A stretch of 64,000 nucleotides of DNA from Albula goreensis. Its lineage: Eukaryota > Chordata > Actinopteri > Albuliformes > Albulidae. The notes under the pieces were generated by a model. The model ran no database searches. It was not told the DNA's origin and saw nothing but the letters and a program-made list of their open reading frames with translations. How positions within the stretch are numbered: position 1 is the stretch's first letter; each line of letters opens with the position of its first letter. The DNA lies in assembly GCA_022829145.1 (NCBI GenBank), contig CM040744.1, positions 5,491,001-5,555,000 on the forward strand. Direction: 5' to 3'. This document shows positions 36,670 to 49,200 of the stretch, one piece after another. The position numbers were made by a program, and so were the translations under genes.

Positions 36670-38820
36670 TTTAGCTATAAAAATCAGTAGTATGAACCTT
36701 CACCCTCAGCTTGGTGATCTGTTGAGGATGTTGAAGTGAGGAGATGGTGGTGATATCCTGGGCAGTGAACACTATTCCAGATCACTCCTGGGACCCTACT
36801 CTACCATAGGCCACCGCCGCTCCGCCAAGTAAAGTGTTTAGAACCAGCATCAGGTGAATAAAGTTGGGCATCAAATTATACAAGTTGTGTAGTTGAATGT
36901 TCAGCAGTTTGTCTCTGGTGTATTTCAGTAGATTATCACTGCCAGGAACAACACACACCAACATAAACGAGTGAAGCCCTGAGGAGCAGGCGACCGTGGC
37001 GCAATCTTGACAGTAATTCTCATAGAGGGCGATTAGTCTCACAAAATTAACCAGCTTAACTGCTATGTTTTCCCGGTGAGGCTGGGTTACTGTCAGCCTC
37101 CAGCCATGCCTGGCAAGGGTGCGACTGGCCTCAAACCCCCACTTGCTTGGCTCAGATCTGCCACCACAAAAACCTTCTTACTGTGTTATCTGCCCAGTGG
37201 ACCCCCAAAGCTCCATATTCAATCAATAGTGCTTACATTTTAACTAAAACTGGTCTCTGGTCCAAATAACAGCTCCAATATTATGTTTGCTAACTGCTAA
37301 CAAACCCACCACCTTGGGGTAGCTGTATTGGTTTAAACCCTGCATGTTTTCTTATTGTTATCAATATTTTTACACCAGCGTTCACATTCTGAGTGCAAAT
37401 GGATGAGTGTCGGTATGCTCATGGCTTACGTGACAGGCCTCCAACTTCCAACAGAACGTGCGACAACCGTTTTGCAAAAATGAATATGCTGAAATATGGC
37501 AGGGAAATAAAAGTGACTTTCGAGCAGCGCAGGGCTCCAGCCAGATCCAGAAGCCTCGCTTTATAATTTTCAAAGACTGTCTCGGTTGTCATCGCGGGGA
37601 GATATGAGCCACATGGCGAGGGGTGCCTGCTCGAATCTCGCTCACTTGGCTTCTCGTTGCATCCTCTGTCATCTTGATGAGCTGATTCAGAAATGAGCGA
37701 CCTGCTGTTCCACTCCGCAGCTCTGCGATGGACCCGCACCACATTAATCAACTGAGGAATGGATACTTTCCATTCCGAAAGCTGTTTACGCACAGTATTT
37801 AATATCATAATTTAAGCATGAGTTACAGATTCTGAGTAGGTTCGGCGATGATGTGCTTACTTAACTAAACCAGAAAATAACAATAATAAAACAGCCATTT
37901 CTATTCAGAGCAGCTAATATGGCATGATAAATAAAAAAATGTGTTTACTTTGACTGCAAAAATAGGAACACCCAGAAATTAAGAAAGGCATTAGACAGAA
38001 TAAAAAGAGCCTAAATGTCCCAGATCAATCAAACAACATATGCCATTGTAAATGCTTAGCCTGTAATCTGAACTATAAATTCTAAATCAATTTCAGATTT
38101 GGGCTGTGCTGGGATATGACCTTGTTTTTTGTTTGAGGTTGCTGAACTATTTGAAACCATAATTAAAATGCCATTGAATATATGTAATATTATTTTGATT
38201 GATCCCATACTACAATATGGGGCTTCTTCTATTATTTAATGTAGAGGGAATTATTTTTCAATGACTTCAGTTTGTCTCCCTAATCCAATGAAATTATGGC
38301 CATCATGTGTTCTTTGTGAAATGTGTTCATAATAATCAGGAATTTAAATACAATGGCTAATAAAAGTTTAAACACCAAGACCACCCCAATGCTAAAGTTT
38401 ATCTGAAGAAAATCCCCATTATTTACTATGCAAATGTTCAAGAACTATAGAATGAAAAAAAAACATTTAAACAAAACATAGGCCACACTCTTGTTATCAT
38501 AATTATTGTCCTATCGCTATCACTGCTAGCAGTCAATCATCACTGTAAAGTAAAAAAAAAAGAAATTTGTCAATACTAAAAATTGTTAAGAACAAATGCT
38601 CTTGCAAAAAAGTGTTTTCTGTCTGGAATTTACTTGGAACTGCTTTATGTATTCCAATACTTCTGAAAATGACTATTTTTTGTCTTTTAAATATTGTTGC
38701 ATATTGAGATATAAGATTTACAGCATAAATCTGAACAAGACAAAAAAATAACTAGTTTTTCGTTAAGCAAACAACCATTTTTCTTTAAGTGGTAATAGAA
38801 GCCTGGTCAAACAAAACCAG
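36670..38820. other. Gene-free interval with decayed minus-strand reading frames
   Basis: Minus-strand frames at 36782-37042 (86 codons, with KYTRDKLLNIQL) and 37419-37808 (129 codons) may belong to one decayed element. The YTRDKLL box resembles a segment I recall from fish LINE ORFs, but the match is short and I do not assign it. The rest shows nothing recognisable. Confidence 0.35.
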
Positions 38821-38831
38821 CCCTGTGGAGA

Positions 38832-38865
38832 AAGCATAGTATACAGCAGCCTGTATACTATGCTT
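38832..38865. repeat. Perfect 15-bp inverted repeat with 4-nt loop
   Basis: The arm aagcatagtatacag (38832-38846) and its exact complement (38851-38865) are separated by cagc. The stem is uninterrupted but too short for a typical microRNA precursor. Confidence 0.9.
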
Positions 38866-38986
38866 GCATGTCAGACTGTATATTTCAATATTACCATTAC
38901 TGACCTGCTGTTAAACTTCAAATTACTCCTGGTATTCCTCATTAAGTACAAATTTAGGAAGAAGTGTGTGTACGTGTGAGAACCTG

Positions 38987-39016
38987 CACGCACACACACA
39001 CACACACACACACACA
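38987..39016. repeat. CA microsatellite
   Basis: About 14 CA units with one CG interruption near the left end. Confidence 0.9.
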
Positions 39017-42000
39017 ATTGCGGTTTATATTTGTGGTCAAAGAGATGTGTGAGAAAAGTCTTGGTGTTGCAATGTGTGATTTTCCTCAAACAGATAAATT
39101 CCAAAGTTTCTTCTGTACAGCAAGTGTTCTAAATTTAAGGATTCTAAATTAAATTAAAATGATATGAGGTCATTTTCCTTCAGAGGAAATGAATGTTTCA
39201 TTCCAGAGAACTCTTATATCCTTCCTTAATTGTGCACTGTCCTTTTCTGAGGGAAGTTCACAAACTTTATTATTCTTGCTCCAGATGTTTCTCTGTTTTC
39301 CTGTGGAAAACGCCTAGATCAAGGTCAGCGACTTTCCACGCGAAAGAGCTTTGATTACATTGTAAGCAGGTACTGTCTAACCACTTGCCAAGAAATGGAA
39401 CTTGAAGAGAGAACGTTCAGGAATGTATTTTGTACATTTAATACATTACGACATACATTGTCTTAAAGACATATCTAAATGTAATTTTATTTTATTTTAT
39501 TTTGCAGGGGTGCTACAAGGAAACCTGAGCACCATGGAAAGATGTAACATTGGGCTACCCTAGCCAATTGATTACATTGATGAGTATTTGTGGATCCCAT
39601 GTTCAGCCTTCCACCACCTGAGTCGTTCAAAGCTTTCATCCTTCATTGCAGCCATGTTTTTTATGTTTTGAACAGTTTTATTTAAGTCTGGTTCAACTTA
39701 TTGTTTCGGTTTAAATCAGATGGTCAGTGTTTGTATCACCAGATAAAATGTCAGCATATTGTCTGTTATTCATGGCTTAATTCAGAACAGTTACTGAGCA
39801 TGACCTAACCTTCACTGCCAGTTTTAGCAGCCAAAAATCTGGCCTATACAAAATAAATTGCCTGTAGTTGAATGCTTTTAAAACTTTCTGGAGTGCTGGT
39901 GCAGTGTTGTATGAGGGTCTAACTGCAATGTCCTTAACTTGAGTGATGCATTTTCTTCATAACCTTTTGCTAATTTTGGCATCTGCTGAACAGATAATGA
40001 TACAAGAAAAAGGAAGACAATGGGACAATGGTTTTGTAATTCCAGTTACACTTAGCGGGGTATGGTACCAGAGTTTATAATTTTTTTCATAGTTTTTTCT
40101 TCACAAATGTTAACTAATTGCAGGCATTTTAGAATTTAACCCAAGAGCTTGTGAAATGTATTTCCAGTTTTTAGCTATGCTTCATGCCACAGATGAAATC
40201 TTTCAAGTTGCCGCTGATGTTTAATCAGCCAAAGGAAATGCTTGGACATAAAGGTAGTCGGCTGAAGATTACCTCAAGCCGCACGCACAGCTCATTTGAG
40301 GCCACGCTCCGAACTCCAAGGTCTTTCCGCTGAGGACGAGCTGGCATTCTTTCTGCCGAGATCTGTTTCTCAGCATGACTCTCGCTTATCTCACCGTCTC
40401 TGTTCAACACATTGAAGCGCAGTCAGAACCAAGGGTTTTGGACCATTGGATCTTCACAGTGCATAGACCCAAAGGAATTATGACACTGCGCACAAATGCA
40501 GCATTCAGACCATGAAGAGATCCCAGTCCACCCATTGTAGCTCATTTCATGACACATCACAACATTATCTGCAAACCTTCTATAAACGTTAAGGTATGTG
40601 TTTGGAAATGTACTATACTAGCGATCCAGATAAATTGCAATGCACAGCACCCACAATAGGTGCCATTCCTGGTAGAAGATACCAGTTCCCTTTCCTGTAT
40701 ACTGCACTAAGATCCCTGAGATTAGATCCAGTTGTGTTAGTCCCTCTACTATGAATGGCTGAGTGCTAATGATGTGTGCGATACAATTAGTTCATTATTG
40801 CAAGTACTTGAAAAATTAGCAGTTCATTGATTAAGTCAACTTCTTCAGTCATTTCTAGGGCTCAACAGCCCTTCAATTCATAGTGTGCACGTCTTCGTTC
40901 TTTCTTATGGGAGATCCTTTGTGCCTTAGGGGGGTTTATGGGTCAAGAAGAACTAACACAGCTCTAGCTAAAACCAAAATACCCTCGCTAATGTAAGCCC
41001 AGCCACTGCGGTTTTTACTAGGGCATCAATGTTCATTGACAAGGGGGGGTGCCAGGTGTCAGGTGCCAGGGACTTTAACCAGAACCCCAGGGTAAACACT
41101 GATACTGTCTTGGAAAACATTGGTACTTTAATTACCTTTTGAGAAATCGGATATTACATTAAAATCTTACCTAAAATACAATTCCTTCTACAATGCAAAG
41201 TCCCTTCCAAGTGCTTGTCAGGAGCTCTTTTAATGAGCCATTTATACGGCTTATTTAACTTGGACTTTTAAATTTTCACCTCTCTGACCACAAAGCAGAG
41301 AGGGTGTTCATTTTTAGCCTAAAAACCTCTTGATTTTGTCAATGTTTTTTTTTCAGTTTCAGGAGAAAGTCAGTCTTGCCATTCTTTAGTAGCGGTCACG
41401 TATGGGCAGTTCTATTGGCACTGGTATGGTCCGGTATGGTTTCTGTGCGTGGGGGTCCCTAAGCTAGTAGAAGAGGAGCAGTGGGCCTCGTTTCTCATCT
41501 CATGCACTCATGAAAGTGAGTGAAGCGGTTGAGTTACCCCCCTCGCTTCTCTGTGTCCCTGACTTAGTCAACAGAGGCCCACTCGACCAAAGCGGAACCT
41601 CTTATGAGAACCTCAAGGGGTTACCTAGCTTTTTCCCTTCACCTCCCTCTTGCACCAGTCACACCAACTACAGATTTTCTGTGCACTTCCTTCTGGGCCC
41701 CAAACACTAGAGTTATTTAACATGCAGCTTGTGCTGCCCACATATATTTATGATTCATGCAGTGACATTAAATGCGCTACACTTTGTGTTATGGGATCAG
41801 CTTCATGCCTCTCTTTCTCCTACATGCTACATAAATACATCGGCACTTTGAAGTGTTGTGTAAACGGCATTCTTTTGACACCGATTGCGATTGTGCTTCT
41901 GAAAAGGGCACGTACAGCTGTTCTCTTAAACAACTGTCGTAGATTAAACTTGCGGTTAATGCAAAATGTCTAAGTGGAGCTTTGAAAGCATAAACGACTG

Positions 42001-43207
42001 AAGTTAACAACACTTCAGATTGAATGCTAAGGAAATTGTGTTGTATGTGGTGGTCAAATGAATATAAAATAAATATTTAGAAATTGCTGTCTGAATAATT
42101 AACAGACGATCTGCACTGTATTCCCAGGAGCATAGTGATGAATCAGTCCATCTGGTTCACGATTGCATTCATAACAATATTTTATCTACCCTCTTAATCT
42201 TCTTCCAACCCTTCACCCTCATGAGTAAAGATTACAAGCAACTGAGGTATAGATGTAATTTAGCCTGTGTCAGTAAGAATATTTGAATCAGTGATAGACA
42301 TATTTTGCTTGTTTTAAATGGAGGTTTAATGCCATCTTTACTTCCTTTCCAGCTGTAGATCTAAGCTTTCATTTTACTGCAGTAACTTTCCCATTCAAAA
42401 CAAAATCAGATCATGTAATGTCTTTGTTCTTTTGATAACTTACACTCTGTTTCCATCAAAAAATACAGCACATTTTACAGAGCTCCTTTGACACACTGAT
42501 CCTGCTGTATTTTTCATAGATCATCTCCTCTGAAAAAACGATAGATATAATATTCATGATTTAAACACCAGTTGTTTTCATCTAACTTATCTGTAAGTTG
42601 TAAATCTGTATGTGTATTGAAGGGGCCATTTCCCTATCTCTTCCCATCTTAAAAGCTATAATTCTTTTATTTGTAATGCTGATCTCACCACCAGCATCTG
42701 TTGAGATGTTATAAGCAGAGTACAATTATAAGCATCAACACTCATTGAGTATAGGTGTAATTATGAGTAAAATACATGTTTGGTCTCCAAACATAGTATA
42801 AATAAAAATAGCAGGATAGTCAGTTTACTCACATTAAACAACAACATTTGTGTGGGAATGACGTTCTGAAATGTTTTCATAAAGAAAGTTGAATTGAGTT
42901 AATAAATCGAATATGATGTATCTCCAAGGTGTGAAAGATGATGTCCTGTAAGCAGATCTGTTGGCCAAGTCATCTGCATTTCTCTTACTCAAAATGTCAA
43001 AAAAAAAAAAAAAAACTTCCATTTATCATAGGGAGCAACTTTTTACAGTGCCACCACTGCATATAGCAGACAGTTCATTATGGTAGAATATTTCCCTCTT
43101 CCTCTTTATTTATTTATTTACCGTAAAATTTCACACTTTTTTAATTTGCTTCCCTCTTCCCAATATGGGGGAGGCTTGGGGTGTGGTGGCAGATTTATTT
43201 GCTGGGG
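39017..43207. other. Gene-free interval
   Basis: No gene recognised. A less AT-rich, non-repetitive block at about 40195-40560 stands out from the flanks. A poly(A) run of 17-18 bases lies at about 42999-43015. Confidence 0.5.
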
Positions 43208-44120
43208 GATTTAGGCTGTCATTGGATGGATTTAGGCTGTGGGCTGTGATTGGATGGATTTAGGCTGTAGGCTGTGATTGGATGGATTTAGGCTGTGGGC
43301 TGTGATTGGGTGGATTTAGGCTGTGGGCTGTGATTGGGTGGATTTAGGCTGTGGGCTGTGATTGGATGGATTTAGGCTGTGGGCTGTGATTGGATGGATT
43401 TAGGCTGTGGGCTGTGATTGGATGGATTTTAGGCTGATTGGTGGATTTGTGATTGGGTGGATTTAGGCTGTAGGCTGTGATTGGGTGGATTTAGGCTGTG
43501 GGCTGTGATTGGGTGGATTTAGGCTGTGGGCTGTGATTGGATGGATTTAGGCTGTGGGCTGTGATTGGATGGATTTAGGCTGTGGGCTGTGATTGGATGG
43601 ATTTAGGCTGTAGGCTGTGATTGGGTGGATTTAGGCTGTAGGCTGTGATTGGGTGGATTTAGGCTGTGGGCTGTGATTGGATGGGTTTAGGCTGTGGGCT
43701 GTGATTGGGTGGATTTAGGCTGTAGGCTGTGATTGGATGGATTTAGGCTGTGGGCTGTGATTGGGTGGATTTAGGCTGTAGGCTGTGATTGGGTGGATTT
43801 AGGCTGTAGGCTGTGATTGGGTGGATTTAGGCTGTGGGCTGTGATTGGATGGATTTAGGCTGTGGGCTGTGATTGGGTTGATTTTTAGGCTGTAAGGCTG
43901 TGATTGGATGGATTTAGGCTGTGGGCTGTGATTGGGTGGATTTAGGCTGTGGGGTGTGATTGGATGAATTTAGGCTGTGGGCTGTGATTGGGTGGATTTA
44001 GGCTGCTGTAGGCTGTGATTGGATGGATTTAGGCTGTGGGCTGTGATTGGGTGGGTTTAGGCTGAAAGGCTGTGATTGGAAGGATTTAGGCTGTGGGCTG
44101 TGATTGGATGGATTAAGGCT
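43208..44120. repeat. Minisatellite, 28-bp unit, about 33 copies
   Basis: Unit ttaggctgtgggctgtgattggatgga, about 28 bp, counted 33 times by the ttaggct box. Two main variants alternate irregularly: gattggatgg versus gattgggtgg, and gctgtggg versus gctgtagg. A few units carry short indels (near 43430, 43880, 44005, 44065). On the minus strand every unit contains CCAATCA. Confidence 0.97.
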
Positions 44121-45955
44121 GGTTTCCTTGCTGTGGGGAGAAATGTCCCTAGAAAACAAAAATTAAGTCCAAATCATACATGCAAATCAGATTATTACAG
44201 GTTGTTCTTGTTAAGAGCAACATCTACATTAAAGGCATAAGAAAAAAACTGAAAATTTTCAACTGAAATATTTTTCCTCAATGCCACAGGATAACATTTT
44301 AAATGGTATTAATTTCATCCTGCAGTCTCATTCAGGTGTATACCACATTTTGGACAAATTAAATTGCACATAGGTTGCAGTAATATGTGTAAAAATGAAA
44401 AGGACAACAGAAAGCAAAGCATTTTTACTTAGACTGAGTAAAGGCATGCGAGGCATGTAGGTTGTCCTTGGCTGAAAACATGACGATTTGGACACATTGG
44501 AGATGTAATAAATGTATCATTGTGCTGTGAATGAGTGCTGAGACATAGCGGCTACTGTGTTGTAATTTTTTATTCATCCCAAATCTACTCTGAAAGGAGA
44601 GCATACCTTGCTGACAGCAGTAAGGTACTTTTCCAATAATCAATCTATTCCAACAGGATAGAGATTGCAGAATTCCAGTTAAAGAACATTAAGCTCTCCA
44701 TATTTTTACATTTTGAAGTCACTGTATGTCCAGTTGGAATACTTTTGAGCTTCATTAAAGCTCTTTATTTTCACTCATTTTTGATAGCTATTGTTCAACT
44801 TTGCACGCACACATCTCTATGCATTTCAAGTAACTCAAATATTCACTTTGTCGATTACGCAAAAATTGAAGGGAAGAGATGCATGACAGAGGGGGGATAA
44901 ATCATACATTGGATTAAAATCATTCAGGCAGGGGTGGGGATGACAATACAGCACCTACACACGTGAGTCATTAAGTTAAATGCCGCAAAGAGAGTTTCCA
45001 AAGAAACCTGGGGCCAAACACAACGCAAGACAATGAAGACAAAAGAAAGAGCTTCTCCCTCTCTCTTTTTCCTTTTTCCTTCTTTTCTTTATGTGTTTGA
45101 CCCTATATCCTATCTATGTAATCAGTGTTACTTGGTTCAGAATGAACAGAAAGTCCATCGCACATAGACATCCACCCCCCGCCCCACCCAATTGGGGCTT
45201 TGCTACTACCGTCACAGTTCAGTTCGTAATATCAATGGCCCAATCCAATGTTATGCATGCTGTGGTTTAGATATGGAAAAAAACAACAATGCTGTTATGA
45301 TACACAAAATAGACGCTATATACATAAAATAAAAAAATATATATATTTGTGTTGAAGGGTCCCAAGCAAGTGGCTGTACCAATGTGTACCCAGTCCACAT
45401 GACATCATCTGTGTGCATGTGTTTTGAACATTGTAACTTCATAAGACCGCCCAGCTGCACTACATTAAATACAATACTATAGCAAGACAGATGAGAGTTA
45501 GGCAAGATATGACTGAATTCTATTTTGTATTGGGAAGCATTCACAATAAACCTTCTTCAAATCTCGGAGTGGAATCTCAATTGCTAACTAGCAGTGTTCC
45601 AGCTGTAAAGTGGTAAATAAATTTAATGAGTACAGGTTGATATCTGCCTTATTCTGATAGGATTCAATTCAACCAAGTGTTTAATAAACCATTCTGGCAA
45701 CAGTGTTTCTGTGTCACATCACCATAAATAAGAAATTCAACTACTGATTATTAACAAATAAAAAAAAGGTCAAGGACAAACAAGGGGTAGACTACACTGC
45801 AATGAAATAGTTTCAAATATTTTAATTGTAAAATACTGAACTGTTCCAGGGGTAATGAAACACCACAAAGAGATACCACAAAAGACACACACATTTACCA
45901 CGGATGTGTAAAACTGCAAGCACATTTAAATTCAGCAAGGTTTCAGCTGGCAATT
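44121..45955. other. Gene-free interval
   Basis: No gene or clear repeat recognised; mostly AT-rich. Confidence 0.5.
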
Positions 45956-45959
45956 TCTC

Positions 45960-46280
45960 CCTGCCTTTCTACCACTCTCTGCAGCAAGCTGTACAGGCTG
46001 CTCTCTCATATGGCGTGACGTCACGCTGAGAGCTCTCTCGCACGCTCCCACACTCTCTCAGCCGCCCCTCACCTCACCTCCCCTCCCTGCAGGAAGTGTG
46101 TCAGCTCAGTGCCTCCGTCATTCCCTCTCGAAAAACGGCCTCTCTGACGCAGGGTCCACCGCGCCAACAGAGGAGCACTTCCTCTATGTGGGAGACTGAC
46201 TCAGCTCAGGTGGGAAGCAGGGATGCTGAGTCACTAGTGGGATCAACGCCACCCAGGCAACCCCCATATGAGACTCCGAA
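45960..46280. promoter_or_regulatory. GC/CpG-rich promoter- or enhancer-like cluster
   Basis: Within about 300 bp are a perfect 14-bp palindrome with a full CRE (gcgtgacgtcacgc, 46013-46026), ETS-type ggaagt near 46093 and its reverse acttcct near 46178, and two AP-1/NF-E2-like motifs, tgactcagc (46197-46205) and tgctgagtca (46224-46233), forming an inverted pair. The block is more GC- and CpG-rich than its surroundings. It also contains an exon-like segment (46093-46209) with a pyrimidine-rich acceptor on its left and a cag|gtggga donor on its right. No protein family is recognisable in it, so an orphan promoter or first exon is as likely as an enhancer. Confidence 0.4.
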
Positions 46281-49200
46281 ACTATAGAACCTCTGGGATG
46301 GATGAAATGAAAGGATGTTGCTTTTCATCCCCTCCTTTTCTTCTCTCTCCCTTGTCTGTGGTAATGTGACACAAAAGACTAAGCTGCAGAGAAAAGGCGA
46401 GTTCAGGCAGCCTCTATAGCATCTCCTCAGTTTGTAATCTGGAAAAAAACCTTGCTACACTCACGGTCCCTTGAACCCAGCACAGATACACCACATCAGC
46501 AATATCATAAGAGCTTCAAAGTCTCCGACTGTTAGGAATTACAACATTGCAAGAGTTAGCTGAGTGGTGTACCACAGTTAGCAAAGACTGGGGTGGTTTG
46601 TTACCTTGACAGTGAAGTCAGACTACAGAAAGAATTCATACTGCTTCCTCTTCTGAATTAGTATATTAAATGATCACATCAATTTATATGGAGCAGACCA
46701 ACGGCTCAACGTCAATTTAGAGCAGCCCTTTAAGTAGGTAGGTCCTGGTGTGCAGTGAATAGTTGTGATTGAAAGTGGTGCAAGTAGCACAATACAATGT
46801 GGCCCATTACCAAAGCTGAAATCAGCTCCTTAGAGAGTGAGTATTTTACAGAGAAAATATCCTTTGCTGTATTCCAGAAGAGTATTAATGAGAGTATTAA
46901 TGTCATGCATATACTGCATATATTTATTTGAAAGATTATGTCATAATAGGCTTTACAACACATGGAGGTTACATGTGGGGAAAAAAAAAACTTGAACCTA
47001 GTTGAAGTTGAACCTAAGAATATCAACTTTACTGGTGATATAAGGGGCTTTGATGAAACCCGAAACTCATGAACTCGACACCGCTTAAAGTGCCTTCAGG
47101 ATATAAAAATGCAGACGATATAAAGCCCTCTACCTTTAATGAGGAGCTTCGTATCGTGTTGGAGAACACCAGTCTTCAAAAAAGCAGCTCACTGCCTCAG
47201 GCAAAGGGCTATCAGAATGGATCTGGAGAGATCAATCAAGTTTAAGAACTGCAACATAGTCACTGCCGTTCGTGCCCAAGCACTCAGTTGCAACACAATT
47301 ATGAATTGTTTAAACTGCCAACTGCTTCAACTTTTCAAAAAAAAGGTAGCAAAAAGAAGCATGTCTTTGTTAGACCTCTGAAGAGGGAAGAAAAATATTA
47401 TGAAGACAACACTGGAGATATCTGTTTGTGGCCAGTTGAAATGTAATGATTCATATAGTATAAGCTACATTCAATTTAGTGTAAATGGAACAAAAAATAC
47501 ATATTTATACTTACATATCATACATCTTTCAGAAGCATATAGTCATGGCATTTTTAACATGTATTAATCACAAGAAACTAAATCCTACATGTATAACATC
47601 ATATGTTTTTAGTATACATACATTTAAAGAAACTTCATTTTACATTCATTTAGGGAAGCTAGATTGGAATCTTTCATTTGCTAATAATAATAACAATAGT
47701 GCTGCTTCTCTATTACCGTTCACAACTTGGCATACTCTCTCTCTCTCTCTGTTCGTGCCCTGCTGACCACACACTCACCAGCTGAGCTGCCAGCGACGTG
47801 CAGCCTAATCATGACTGTCTCAGGCAATCAAGCTAGCTCGGAGCTTTGCACTGCAACAGCAGTGTGAAAGCTACCAGCTACTGAACAGGCATTATAAAAA
47901 AACATATAGCACTATAAAAACTACCTCCTGCATACAACGTTCTTTAAAGACATTTTTTAACACAATAGAAAAATTTATGACGACTCAGAGGATGCTAAGG
48001 AACAATATAGGCTTTTTTCTTAAGAATATATATTTGTATTGTGACAAGGGATCTTGATTGGCTCAATTATAGTGCTACACCTTTGAACTTGATCATTGAT
48101 ATCACATATGATGCATTATCACTTTTTATTATTTTTTTTATTAAAATATTTTTACTTTGATGGCATGTTGCTTTGGGACAGGGGGTACCTCAGTCTGCCT
48201 ACACTGATGACCCCTTTACCCTGAGCCTGGACCATAGTAACCCTTCAACCTGCTTACTGCAGGACTACAGGAAGGGTTGAGATGACCATTTGAATTTTTA
48301 AAGCCCAGATCTCCAGTGCCTGCATAGGCTCTGGGTCACCCTAGAGAGGGTCAGTGACATTATTCTAGCATGTGTTGTGCTCCATAATATTGCTACAATT
48401 AGAGGAGAGCAACACCCTGCCATACAAATAAATGACCCAGAGGAAGACATCTTCCACAATGCAGATTGCCAAGATGGCAGAGAAGTCTGAGAAGCAATAT
48501 GTCAACATTATTTCTCTAACTAACCCACCACTACCCAGCAGTCAATTCAATGGGGAGAGGCTTGCTTCCAAACAACAGTGAACCGAATCATCCAAATCAG
48601 ACGTGCAAACTCAGTCGACATGCCATATCGGAAAGTTCAGCAGTGGAATTCCTTCCTTTTCCAACGAGAGACAGACAAAAGGACAAACCCCTTGCTCAGT
48701 TGCTGTATTTGGTATCCCCGAATAGCAACTACACATGAGATGGATCTGTTTAATGTCAATGTAATGCAATGTCAAGATCTGTGTGATTGAGTGTAACAAA
48801 GTATAGTCTGCTTTAAGAACAGTATTGGCTAGCTAGCTATGGCCAATTCACTTTATACCAGCTCCCACTTATTATATCTTCCACTAACAGGAATTTCTAG
48901 TCAACTTTTTTTAATCAAAATCTGTGCATGCAATCTCCAGAACGACAAAGGTACAATTTTCCTCCAAATCTTCCATGGTAGCTGTGTATTGTGCAGGAGC
49001 TGTACACAATACCAACATGTGCACACACACTTTTCCTTACAGTGGTAGAAACTGTCTAGTTACAATTTTCTTTGCTGTTTAATAAAACAGCTTTAAATAA
49101 AACAGGTTTATTAAAACCTTGTACATTTGTGTTTATTTGGAACATTAATATTATTTGGTGTCGCCATGTTAGAATCCCGCGCATTATCCTCATATCGTCT

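Noticed and set aside
37419-37808. 129-codon minus-strand open frame
   Set aside because: Low-complexity-free but with no recognisable domain; may be transposon debris with the frame at 36782-37042, not enough to call a gene.
43208-44120. CRISPR-like regular repeats
   Set aside because: The 28-bp units are directly abutting with no unique spacers, and the window is eukaryotic; it is a minisatellite.
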